Below, piece by piece: positions 9,391 through 16,144 of a stretch of 64,000 nucleotides of DNA. The notes beneath the pieces were generated by a model. The model made no database searches. It worked only from the letters and a program-made list of their open reading frames with translations, and was not told where the DNA came from. A program made the position numbers and the translations under genes. Every line of letters begins with the position of its first letter. Within the stretch, counting starts at the first letter, position 1. Origin of the DNA: Acidimicrobiaceae bacterium UBA7830 (GTDB lineage Bacteria > Actinomycetota > Acidimicrobiia > Acidimicrobiales > Ilumatobacteraceae); NCBI GenBank assembly GCA_002501485.1, contig DLTS01000011.1, forward strand, positions 3,915 through 67,914. The letters run 5' to 3'.

Positions 9391-9948
9391 GTGCTTATGA
9401 TGGATGAACTCCTCCTCAGCGTGCTGCAACTCGCAAAAGACGCTGGTGTCATTGGTAGAACAGATCTCGTAGAAGAAATCTCTCGAGCTCGGGTGTTTGT
9501 TGCCGGTCTTAGCACCTACCCAAGCGACATAGCGGTGCTAGATATCGGTTCAGGGGGCGGCTTGCCGGGTCTTGTGATCGCTCATGACCGACCCGATGTC
9601 CACGTCACACTGATTGACCGGCGCGAAAAACGAACTGATCTTCTGCAACGTCAGGCCACTCGGCTTCGCCAACATCAACCTGGACACCCCATTGATGTGA
9701 TGTGCGGAGACGTTCGCGCCCTTCAGGGCAAACGGACATTTGATGTGATCACCTCTCGAAGCTTCGGGCCACCCGAGGTCGTCGTTGAGACCGCGCTTCC
9801 TCTGCTCACGCCCGCGGGCAGATTGCTGGTGTCAGAACCACCACACTCAGACGGAAACCGCTGGCGTGCGGCGTTGTCGAGCGACATTTCGGCCTCGGTT
9901 GAGCTGTTTTCGCGAGACTCAGGAACGCTTGCCATCATCAGCGGGTGA
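9391..9948 (+). CDS. rsmG: 16S rRNA (guanine-N7) methyltransferase RsmG
   Basis: SAM-dependent methyltransferase for G527 of 16S rRNA. The SAM motif is VLDIGSGGGLPGLVIA and is followed by VTLIDRREKRTDLLQR and DVITSRSFGPPEVVVETALP. At 185 residues it is shorter than most RsmG proteins, with a trimmed N-terminal helical part. The GTG at 9391 is used, and ATG codons at 9397 and 9400 are alternatives. It ends the rpmH operon. The 164 bases after it hold the parS-like sites. Confidence 0.92.
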   Translation: MLMMDELLLSVLQLAKDAGVIGRTDLVEEISRARVFVAGLSTYPSDIAVLDIGSGGGLPGLVIAHDRPDVHVTLIDRREKRTDLLQRQATRLRQHQPGHPIDVMCGDVRALQGKRTFDVITSRSFGPPEVVVETALPLLTPAGRLLVSEPPHSDGNRWRAALSSDISASVELFSRDSGTLAIISG

Positions 9949-9955
9949 GACCAGT

Positions 9956-9969
9956 GTTTCCCAGGAAAC
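9956..9969. promoter_or_regulatory. parS-like palindrome, copy 1
   Basis: GTTTCCCAGGAAAC, differing at one position from the perfect palindrome of copy 2 lying 89 bases away. Both sit just upstream of parA-parB, the place where parS centromere sites cluster in many genomes. Confidence 0.55.
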
Positions 9970-9976
9970 CACAGGC

Positions 9977-9985
9977 TGTGGATAA
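9977..9985 (-). promoter_or_regulatory. Consensus DnaA box in rsmG-parA gap
   Basis: TTATCCACA on the minus strand, an exact match to the consensus DnaA box, between the two parS-like palindromes. It may link DnaA to parAB expression or be a titration site. A single 9-mer can also occur by chance. Confidence 0.45.
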
Positions 9986-10044
9986 CACTGTTGAAATTCC
10001 ATGACTGAAACTGCGCGTCTCAACTTGAAGCTGAATCAAAAATC

Positions 10045-10058
10045 GTTTCCCGGGAAAC
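10045..10058. promoter_or_regulatory. parS-like palindrome, copy 2 (perfect)
   Basis: GTTTCCCGGGAAAC, a perfect 14-base palindrome. It keeps the GTTTC/GAAAC arms of canonical parS (GTTTCACGTGAAAC) but has a CCCGGG centre like the Noc-binding site of Bacillus (ATTTCCCGGGAAAT). It lies 55 bases upstream of parA. The likely ligand is the ParB encoded just downstream. Confidence 0.65.
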
Positions 10059-10112
10059 AATTCAGTGTGAAATGGGTTGTGTAATCAGGTAATACGAGGC
10101 AAAGTGTCGTTG

Positions 10113-10943
10113 ATGAGCGAAATCTCACCGTCGTCAACACCTTCGCAGATGCCAGCACGAAGCCTGCCTCGAGTGATTGCAGTTGCGAACCAGAAGGGCG
10201 GCGTAGGCAAGACCACGACCTCAATCAACACGGCGGCCGCACTCGCTCAAATGGGGCTTAAGGTGCTCCTCATCGACATTGATCCTCAGGCGAATGCAAC
10301 GAGCGGCTTAGGTATTGATGTTCGGTCTCTTGACAGCTCGATTCTTGACGTCTTAATTGATGACGCCCCGCTGTCAGACTGCCTCTGTCCTACCGAAATT
10401 TACGGGTTGCAAGTGGCCCCATCGAACCTTCGTCTCGCGGACGCAGAAATGACGATGTATTCGATGTTGGCACGTGAAACACGATTGAAGAACGCAGTTG
10501 ATGCAGTTGTTGGCCAGTTTGATTACATCATTATTGATTGTCCACCGTCATTGGGACTACTGACACTCAACGCTCTGTGCGCTGCTCGAGAAGTGTTGAT
10601 TCCTATTCAATGTGAATACTTTGCGCTCGAAGGCGTAGGTCAATTGCTCGAAAACGTACTTCGTATTCGCCGAAGCGGGCTGAACCCCACTCTTGAAGTG
10701 TCGTCAATCGTCTGTGTGATGTACGACGCACGAACAAATCTCGCTGAAGAAGTAGTCGATGAGATCCGCCAACACTTTGGCTCAACTGTTCTGAAAACGG
10801 TGGTCCCACGAAACATCAGACTCTCAGAGTCGCCAAAGTACGGGATACCGATCATCACACACGATCCGATGTCTCGTGGCGCAATAGCGTACATCGACGT
10901 TGCACGGGAGGTGCACAATGGCTCGCAACCAACGGCAGGGTAG
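10113..10943 (+). CDS. parA: Chromosome partitioning ATPase ParA (Soj)
   Basis: 276-residue deviant Walker ATPase that moves ParB-parS complexes. Motifs are the deviant Walker A ANQKGGVGKTTTSINTAAAL near residue 25, switch I/Walker A' region VLLIDIDPQANATSGLG, and Walker B DYIIIDCPPSLGLLTLNAL. The N-terminus has a short polar extension of about 17 residues. The ATG at 10113 is preferred over an upstream ATG because homology begins just after it. The end overlaps parB by 26 bases. Confidence 0.96.
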   Translation: MSEISPSSTPSQMPARSLPRVIAVANQKGGVGKTTTSINTAAALAQMGLKVLLIDIDPQANATSGLGIDVRSLDSSILDVLIDDAPLSDCLCPTEIYGLQVAPSNLRLADAEMTMYSMLARETRLKNAVDAVVGQFDYIIIDCPPSLGLLTLNALCAAREVLIPIQCEYFALEGVGQLLENVLRIRRSGLNPTLEVSSIVCVMYDARTNLAEEVVDEIRQHFGSTVLKTVVPRNIRLSESPKYGIPIITHDPMSRGAIAYIDVAREVHNGSQPTAG

Positions 10944-11835
10944 AGGTCTAAGTTCACTTATCCCAAGCGGGATGGATGAAGTATTCGGGCGGAGTGGTGA
11001 TGCTCCCGCTCTCCGCGACATTCCCCTTCATTCCATCAAGCCGAATCCACACCAGCCCCGGCAACTGTTTGACGAGGACGGCCTTCAGGAACTGGCAGCT
11101 TCCATTGCCCAGATTGGCGTGCTACAACCCATTCTTGTTCGCCCTGCAGATAGCGGGTATGAACTCATTGCTGGTGAGCGGCGTTGGCGAGCAGCAGGAA
11201 TCGCTGCGCTTGAGGTGATTCCAGCGATTGTTCGAACCACAGATGACATGTCATCGATGGAACAGGCGCTTGTAGAGAATCTCCATCGCGCAGACCTAAC
11301 GCCACTTGAAGAAGCTGCCGCGTATCACCAACTCATTGAAGATTTTGGCTTCACTCACGAGCAGATTGCAGAACGAGTGGGAAAGAGCAGATCAGCAATC
11401 TCTAACGCCTTGCGTTTGATGGCATTGCCCACTGAGATTCAGCAGTATCTCCGTGATAGTCGTCTCACTGCCCGTCATGCTAGGTCACTACTCTCTGTCG
11501 ACGATGCAGAAACACAACTTCGGTTTGCGCACGAGGCAGTTAGCAATGAGTTGACAGTACGGGAGTTGGAAGCACTGATTTCAGGTCAGAATTCGCGGCA
11601 GCCAGTGACGCCGCCAACGCAACCCGCAGATGGGGCAGGGCTTGTCGAGGGAACTCGGTTGCGTGAGGCAGGTGTTATTGAGGTTGAAGAAGCACTTGCA
11701 CGGTGGCTGGATACGCGTGTTCGCGTGTCGCTTGGAGCGTCAAAGGGCAGAATTGCAATCGATTTTGCTGACCTCGATGACCTTCGACGCATCCACCGAA
11801 TCGTGTTTGGTGATGAACCAACAAGCGCTCCTTGA
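10918..11835 (+). CDS. parB: Chromosome partitioning protein ParB
   Basis: 305 residues. The order is N-terminal ParA-interaction segment (RGLSSLI), ParB/Srx CTPase domain with the GERRWRAA motif, HTH region (EQIAERVGKSRSAISNALRL), and a C-terminal dimerisation domain. The recognition region reads GKSRSAISNALRLMAL and later LTARHAR. Most ParB proteins have Gly at the residue before HAR, but this one has Arg, as in Noc. The gene overlaps parA and ends in a hairpin. Confidence 0.96.
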   Translation: MARNQRQGRGLSSLIPSGMDEVFGRSGDAPALRDIPLHSIKPNPHQPRQLFDEDGLQELAASIAQIGVLQPILVRPADSGYELIAGERRWRAAGIAALEVIPAIVRTTDDMSSMEQALVENLHRADLTPLEEAAAYHQLIEDFGFTHEQIAERVGKSRSAISNALRLMALPTEIQQYLRDSRLTARHARSLLSVDDAETQLRFAHEAVSNELTVRELEALISGQNSRQPVTPPTQPADGAGLVEGTRLREAGVIEVEEALARWLDTRVRVSLGASKGRIAIDFADLDDLRRIHRIVFGDEPTSAP

Positions 11836-11850
11836 GGCTGGGAGCCTCAA
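11832..11850 (+). terminator. Hairpin at the end of parB
   Basis: Perfect 8-bp stem TTGAGGCT / AGCCTCAA with a GGG loop, overlapping the parB stop codon. There is no clear T run after it, so it may be a weak terminator or an mRNA-protecting stem. Confidence 0.5.
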
Positions 11851-11871
11851 CCTCTTGCTGAGAATTACCAG

Positions 11872-11900
11872 ATCCACAGTAAAATGAATATACTGTGGAT
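11872..11900. repeat. Inverted repeat made of two DnaA-box halves
   Basis: ATCCACAGTA at 11872-11881 and its exact reverse complement at 11891-11900, nine bases apart. The right arm is part of a perfect TTATCCACA box on the minus strand (11894-11902). It lies in a 125-base A/T-rich gap between the converging parB and cwlM genes. Confidence 0.55.
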
Positions 11901-11947
11901 AATTCACACACCGGCTAATAAAGCGCTTTTTATACAAGAGTAATGCG

Positions 11948-11974
11948 AAATAAATGAATATTATTCATTTATTT
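11948..11974. repeat. A/T-only-like hairpin at the cwlM stop codon
   Basis: Perfect 13-bp inverted repeat with a one-base centre (AAATAAATGAATA / TATTCATTTATTT). It covers the stop codon of cwlM and the bases after it. It could end transcription from the left-going operon or be a protein site in an easily melted region. Confidence 0.55.
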
Positions 11975-12941
11975 GACGAACCCACCGTTCGACTGCGAGA
12001 ACCACACCCCGAACAATTGTTGGTGTCTGACCAACGATTTCCGAGGTGGGGCCCAGACGCCACAACACGGCCGGCATACGAGTTTCTCGAAGGACCGGAA
12101 CGCGTGCTCCAATCACGTCAACATCCTCCCGCCTCAGCGGGTACCGAACATCATGAGCTAGTTGCTCACTGAGCGACCGACCCGCAGCAGATTCAAATCC
12201 AGGTACGGCGTAGTACTGGATGAGAGACACCGGCTCATGTGCAGCTTCGAATCCGATGTACACATCTGCTCGGTAGCGATTCGCTAGTGCTGCATGTGTT
12301 GACGCATCAGGGTCACCAATCACAGTGGCTGATGCGGAATGTTGACGAAGAGCAGTGGTGACCTGCCGAGCAAGCGCCCCAAGGCCGCCATACTCGCCGA
12401 TCACGATTCTGAGGTGACCCAATGAACGACGCCCGGAAGTCACGGCAGCAACCTCACGAACCATGACGACTCCGGGTCCGGAGCCAGTATTTCGAGACAG
12501 CACATCAAGCGCTGAGACCGTGTCAGGACCGCAGATCCCGTCGTCGGGGAGCCCCGAGTTTCGCTGGAGATCTTGGAGTGCGGCTGTGGTATCCGGCCCG
12601 AAAATGCCGTCGACCCGTCCGCAATCAAATCCTAAACGGGCGAGTATTCGTTGTAGCTCGGCGACGTCTTCGCCTCGAAGATTTGGAGCGGTGAGCATAA
12701 GCAGCCGGTCACCAAGTGCCCAACCAGACTCGACAAGAAGCGACCAGGTGAGTTCATCGCAACTGCCCGTGGGTGGAATACCCTGCGATGCCTGGAAAGA
12801 GGTAACGGCCTCTTTCGTCGAATCACCAAACCAACCGCTTTCGGTTGCCCGAATCGGATACGACGATCGAATAAGTCGTCGTTGGAGATCCCTAACGGCT
12901 TCGCCGCGCTCGCCGTGGGTTAGTGGGAGTTGCCCAGAAAT
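11961..12941 (-). CDS. cwlM: CwlM-like peptidoglycan-binding pseudo-amidase (ATT start)
   Basis: 326 residues if read from ATT at 12941. Two peptidoglycan-binding repeats come first (LTHGERGEAVRDLQRRL with GWFGDSTKEAVTSFQ; then LRGEDVAELQRILARLGFD with GIFGPDTTAALQDLQ), followed by an Amidase_3-like domain ending MPAVLWRLGP. The layout and place beside parB and trxAB match mycobacterial CwlM, a PknB substrate that activates MurA. The zinc ligands seem lost: the usual DPGHGG is IGEYGG and the catalytic Glu near the end is replaced by WRLG. No ATG, GTG or TTG exists in frame between the upstream stop (about 13075) and the ATG at 12698, which would delete the first repeat. The ATT has GAGGAG eight bases upstream and overlaps trxA by 22 bases. 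Confidence 0.8.
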   Translation of the reverse strand: MSGQLPLTHGERGEAVRDLQRRLIRSSYPIRATESGWFGDSTKEAVTSFQASQGIPPTGSCDELTWSLLVESGWALGDRLLMLTAPNLRGEDVAELQRILARLGFDCGRVDGIFGPDTTAALQDLQRNSGLPDDGICGPDTVSALDVLSRNTGSGPGVVMVREVAAVTSGRRSLGHLRIVIGEYGGLGALARQVTTALRQHSASATVIGDPDASTHAALANRYRADVYIGFEAAHEPVSLIQYYAVPGFESAAGRSLSEQLAHDVRYPLRREDVDVIGARVPVLRETRMPAVLWRLGPTSEIVGQTPTIVRGVVLAVERWVRQINE

Positions 12942-13252
12942 GTTCCGAACTCCTCGAGGAGAGCTGATTTGCTCTTCGCTCCGACAATTCGGTGAACGGC
13001 CTCTCCGCCATTGAACACGATCATTGTTGGGATACTCATCACTTGGTATCGCATGGCGATATCGGGGTTTTCATCCACGTTAAGTTTCGCAATTGTCATC
13101 TGATCGGCGTTCTCTGTTGCGATCTCGTCGAGAATCGGAGCAACCATTTTGCATGGACCGCACCACTCTGCCCAGAAATCGACGACAACTGGAACATTCG
13201 ATGCTCCAACGGTTTCGTCAAACGTGCTGGTGGTCAAATTGATTGATGCCAT
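12920..13252 (-). CDS. trxA: Thioredoxin
   Basis: 110-residue thioredoxin with the active site WAEWCGPCKM, the cis-Pro region SIPTMIVFNGGE and normal length. It reduces disulfides in cytoplasmic proteins with electrons from the TrxB encoded just upstream. The trxB-trxA-cwlM order equals that of Mycobacterium. Its last codons hold the ribosome-binding site of cwlM. Confidence 0.97.
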   Translation of the reverse strand: MASINLTTSTFDETVGASNVPVVVDFWAEWCGPCKMVAPILDEIATENADQMTIAKLNVDENPDIAMRYQVMSIPTMIVFNGGEAVHRIVGAKSKSALLEEFGTFLGNSH

Positions 13253-13334
13253 TTCGATTCCTTTGTGTTCCGCAAACTGAGAGAGCGTGTTCCGAGACTA
13301 CCGCGACGAATGCGGTCTTGTTTGGCATCAAGAG

Positions 13335-14282
13335 TTAATGCTGGCTCTCAAGCCAGCGCTCTGAGTCGATCGCAGCCATACAACCCGAGCCGGCAGCAGT
13401 AATTGCCTGCCGATACGTGTGGTCTTGCACATCACCGCAGGCGAACACACCTTCGATATTGGTGTACGACGAATCAGGTTGCGTCTGGAGGTAGCCGGCA
13501 TCGTCCATGTCAAGCACACCAGCGAACAAATCTGTGTTGGGTCGATGGCCAATCGCAATGAAGAGACCGGTGACAGGCACTGTCGAAACCGTCCCATCGA
13601 CAGTGTTTGTCACCTCAATACCGTTGACCTTGTCGTCGCCATTGATTTTCGTCACGGTGTGATTCCACAGGACATCGATCTTTGGGTTGGCGAAGGCACG
13701 ATCTTGCATGATCTTTGACGCTCGGAATTCGTCGCGCCGGTGAATCAACGTAACTTTTGATGCAAATTTGGTAAGGAAGGACGCCTCTTCAATTGCTGAG
13801 TCACCGCCGCCGACGACCGCAATATGTTGATCACGGAAGAAGAAACCATCACAGGTTGCGCAGGTTGAAAGACCGTGACCAATCAAACGCTGCTCCTCCT
13901 CAAGCCCCAACATGAGTGAGCGGGCACCCGTCGAAACGATGACAGAGTCGGCGTGATACTCAGTGTCACGCACCCAAACCTTGAACGGGCGAGAGGAGAA
14001 ATCAATGTTGGTGACCTTCTCGGTGAGAAACTTTGCACCAAATCGTTCGGCTTGTGAGCGGAAGTTCACCATGAGTTCTGGTCCCATGATGCCGTCGGGG
14101 AAGCCAGGGAAGTTTTCTACCTCAGTCGTCAACATCAACTGGCCGCCAGGTTGGTCACTTGTTGACGATGGCTCACCTTCAATCACAAGTGGCTCGAGAC
14201 TCGCTCGGGCGGTGTAGATCGCTGCGGTGAGACCAGCTGGACCTGAGCCGATGATGATGACGCGTTCGCGAGTGGGTTCCAT
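13335..14282 (-). CDS. trxB: Thioredoxin reductase
   Basis: 315-residue NADPH:thioredoxin reductase. FAD-binding motif GSGPAGLTAAIYTARA is at the N-terminus, the redox pair is CATCDG in the middle, the NADPH motif is VVGGGDSAIEEASFL, and the second FAD motif is GVFACGDVQDHTYRQA near the end. The length is normal. An 82-base gap precedes trxA. Confidence 0.97.
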   Translation of the reverse strand: MEPTRERVIIIGSGPAGLTAAIYTARASLEPLVIEGEPSSTSDQPGGQLMLTTEVENFPGFPDGIMGPELMVNFRSQAERFGAKFLTEKVTNIDFSSRPFKVWVRDTEYHADSVIVSTGARSLMLGLEEEQRLIGHGLSTCATCDGFFFRDQHIAVVGGGDSAIEEASFLTKFASKVTLIHRRDEFRASKIMQDRAFANPKIDVLWNHTVTKINGDDKVNGIEVTNTVDGTVSTVPVTGLFIAIGHRPNTDLFAGVLDMDDAGYLQTQPDSSYTNIEGVFACGDVQDHTYRQAITAAGSGCMAAIDSERWLESQH

Positions 14283-14310
14283 GATTTCTCCAATCCGAGG
14301 ATCTCAAGAA

Positions 14311-14649
14311 TTAGGTGTCGGGTGACCGCCGACGACGCATCACAAGGCCGCCAAGAGCCAACATCAGCAGGCCTGAGATGAGATAACTCACATACACCGA
14401 CCGACTGTGGTCAATGCCAGTGTTTCCGATTGCGAGACTGATGAGTGATTGCAACCCTCGAGTGAACATGATGAGAGCGATCGCAATGAGGGCGACTCCA
14501 ATGATGAAGCCGATGAGGCCAAAGACAATGCCTCGAACAAGCTTGACAATGTTGTTGGTCACTCGGTCGCGAACTGTCCCGACGACCTGTTCGACACGAT
14601 CAGCGGTATCGACCGCCCAGTCATCGTTGGAGAACGGATTCCCGATCAC
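14311..14649 (-). CDS. Small membrane protein, unknown function
   Basis: 112 residues. A polar N-terminus (about 40 residues, amphipathic) is followed by a membrane segment GIVFGLIGFIIGVALIAIALIMF, a short loop, a second one YLISGLLMLALGGLVM, and a basic end RRRRSPDT. The layout resembles small phage-holin-like or Actinobacteria-specific membrane proteins, but I do not recognise a named family. It is 28 bases upstream of trxB, so it may share the operon. Confidence 0.75.
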   Translation of the reverse strand: MIGNPFSNDDWAVDTADRVEQVVGTVRDRVTNNIVKLVRGIVFGLIGFIIGVALIAIALIMFTRGLQSLISLAIGNTGIDHSRSVYVSYLISGLLMLALGGLVMRRRRSPDT

Positions 14650-14759
14650 TCAGTGGACTGTAGTGAAATCTTTAGGCATTCCTCGCTCTGCACGAAGAAT
14701 TCAGTGTGATTGTTCGCTGATTGAGCGACACAGGCCCTTGATGAGAGGATGCGGAGAAA

Positions 14760-15545
14760 CTACTTGTTGCCAAGATTGATATCGGCAAGAACTTCACAGC
14801 TTGCAATATCAATGGCGAGGTACTGATCGAGCACCGTCGTTCTCGCCAACACGACGATGATCTCGTCAAGCATCACCTCTGCAAGTAGTTCGACATGGTT
14901 GAACTCGCAGGATGCTGGACTGGGCGGCATTGTCGCGCCCTGTTCGAGAACACTGCGGACAAAATTTGGCAGCTCGTCGATACTGATCGATTCCAACTCA
15001 TAGATGTCTCCGGCCATTTCCTCTGTCTCTGATTCAGCAACGGCCATCATGTCGTCTGCGACCATTTCATCTTCTGTGCCCGACACTTCAGAACCCGGCG
15101 CAGTGTCGCCCATCGACGCAACTTCGGGCAGCGCTTCAATTGCGGATCCCTCTAACGCTGACTCTTCTGTAAACGCAAACTCGTCAGATTCAGATGGCAT
15201 TCTCTCCTCTGATCGTTCACCAGAACTTTCTTGGACGAAAAGTTCCGCCGTACCACTCTGACCGCTGCGAAGCTGGAATAATGCTCCAGCACCGATGGCG
15301 ATAGTTAGGACGGCAGCCGCAAACTGCAGAACCGTATTTGATCGGAATCGGCGCCGTGACTCGATGTTGACGACCGGCGACTGAGATTCGTTGTCGAGGG
15401 CTGCTATCACCGATGCAACGGTGTGATCTCGCTCGGTGTCTCTGACGACAACGTCATCGAGAAGAGCTGAGCGAAGACGCGCAACGAGAACCTCGTCGAC
15501 ATCGCCATCATCTGGCGTTAATTGGTTGACGTCGTCATCACTCAT
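14760..15545 (-). CDS. Putative membrane anti-sigma factor
   Basis: 261 residues. A cytoplasmic part of about 75 residues is followed by one membrane segment (TVLQFAAAVLTIAIGAGALFQL) and an acidic Ser/Glu-rich extracytoplasmic part. It overlaps the ECF sigma gene by four bases (ATGA), the usual sigma/anti-sigma pairing. No zinc-binding HxxxCxxC motif is visible, so the sigma-binding mode would differ from zinc anti-sigma factors. In Mycobacterium this position holds RsmA, the anti-SigM factor. The function is inferred from topology and place. Confidence 0.7.
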   Translation of the reverse strand: MSDDDVNQLTPDDGDVDEVLVARLRSALLDDVVVRDTERDHTVASVIAALDNESQSPVVNIESRRRFRSNTVLQFAAAVLTIAIGAGALFQLRSGQSGTAELFVQESSGERSEERMPSESDEFAFTEESALEGSAIEALPEVASMGDTAPGSEVSGTEDEMVADDMMAVAESETEEMAGDIYELESISIDELPNFVRSVLEQGATMPPSPASCEFNHVELLAEVMLDEIIVVLARTTVLDQYLAIDIASCEVLADINLGNK

Positions 15546-16144
15546 TTGTTGTCCCCGTTGGTTAGACGTTCAACATCATCGTTTCGGTTCCTACCAAGCT
15601 GTCGGGCGAGCAGTGCTCGGCCGCGAGAAATTCTTGATTTCACCGTTCCAGTCGCCACACCGGTGAGATCGGCGATCTCTTGGTACTCCAACTCGAGGAC
15701 GTCGCGTAGAACAACCGCGCGAGCGAATTCGACGGGTATTGCGTCAAGTGCTTCACGAATATCGGCTCGCACGTCGCTCCACTCGATGTTTGCTGTGATG
15801 TCGACATCGTCGACTGGTTCAATGCCATTCCCGTCGGTGTTGGTGAGTGTCGTGGTTGTTGGCCGTCGACGCTGCTTACGAAGCTCATCGAGGCAGGTTG
15901 TTGTCGCAACCCGATGGCACCAGGTGCCGAATGCAGATTTACCTTCAAAAGTGGAGAGGCCTCGAGCGATTCGCATAAGAGCCTCCTGGGTTTGGTCTTC
16001 GGCTGCACTTCGCGATCTCATCATCCGCAGGCATACAGCAAATACCCGTTGGTACTGCGCTCTTAAAACCTTGCCGATCGCATCGCGATCACCTTGCTGG
16101 GCACGTTGTAGTAGTTGAGTATCGCTTAGGAGTTCATGAGCCAT
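15542..16144 (-). CDS. ECF-family RNA polymerase sigma factor
   Basis: 200 residues with sigma region 2 (DAIGKVLRAQYQRVFAVCLRMMRSRSAAEDQTQEALMRI) and region 4 (ALDAIPVEFARAVVLRDVLE, then QEIADLTGVATGTVKSRI). By place it corresponds to SigM of Mycobacterium, a stress and envelope sigma, but orthology needs a tree. It overlaps both the kinase gene upstream (19 bases) and the anti-sigma gene downstream, so kinase, sigma and anti-sigma are probably on one transcript. Confidence 0.92.
   Translation of the reverse strand: MAHELLSDTQLLQRAQQGDRDAIGKVLRAQYQRVFAVCLRMMRSRSAAEDQTQEALMRIARGLSTFEGKSAFGTWCHRVATTTCLDELRKQRRRPTTTTLTNTDGNGIEPVDDVDITANIEWSDVRADIREALDAIPVEFARAVVLRDVLELEYQEIADLTGVATGTVKSRISRGRALLARQLGRNRNDDVERLTNGDNK

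Noticed and set aside
10462..10475. Half parS site (CACGTGAAACA) inside parA
   Set aside because: Only the right arm matches and the left arm is not palindromic; likely coding chance.
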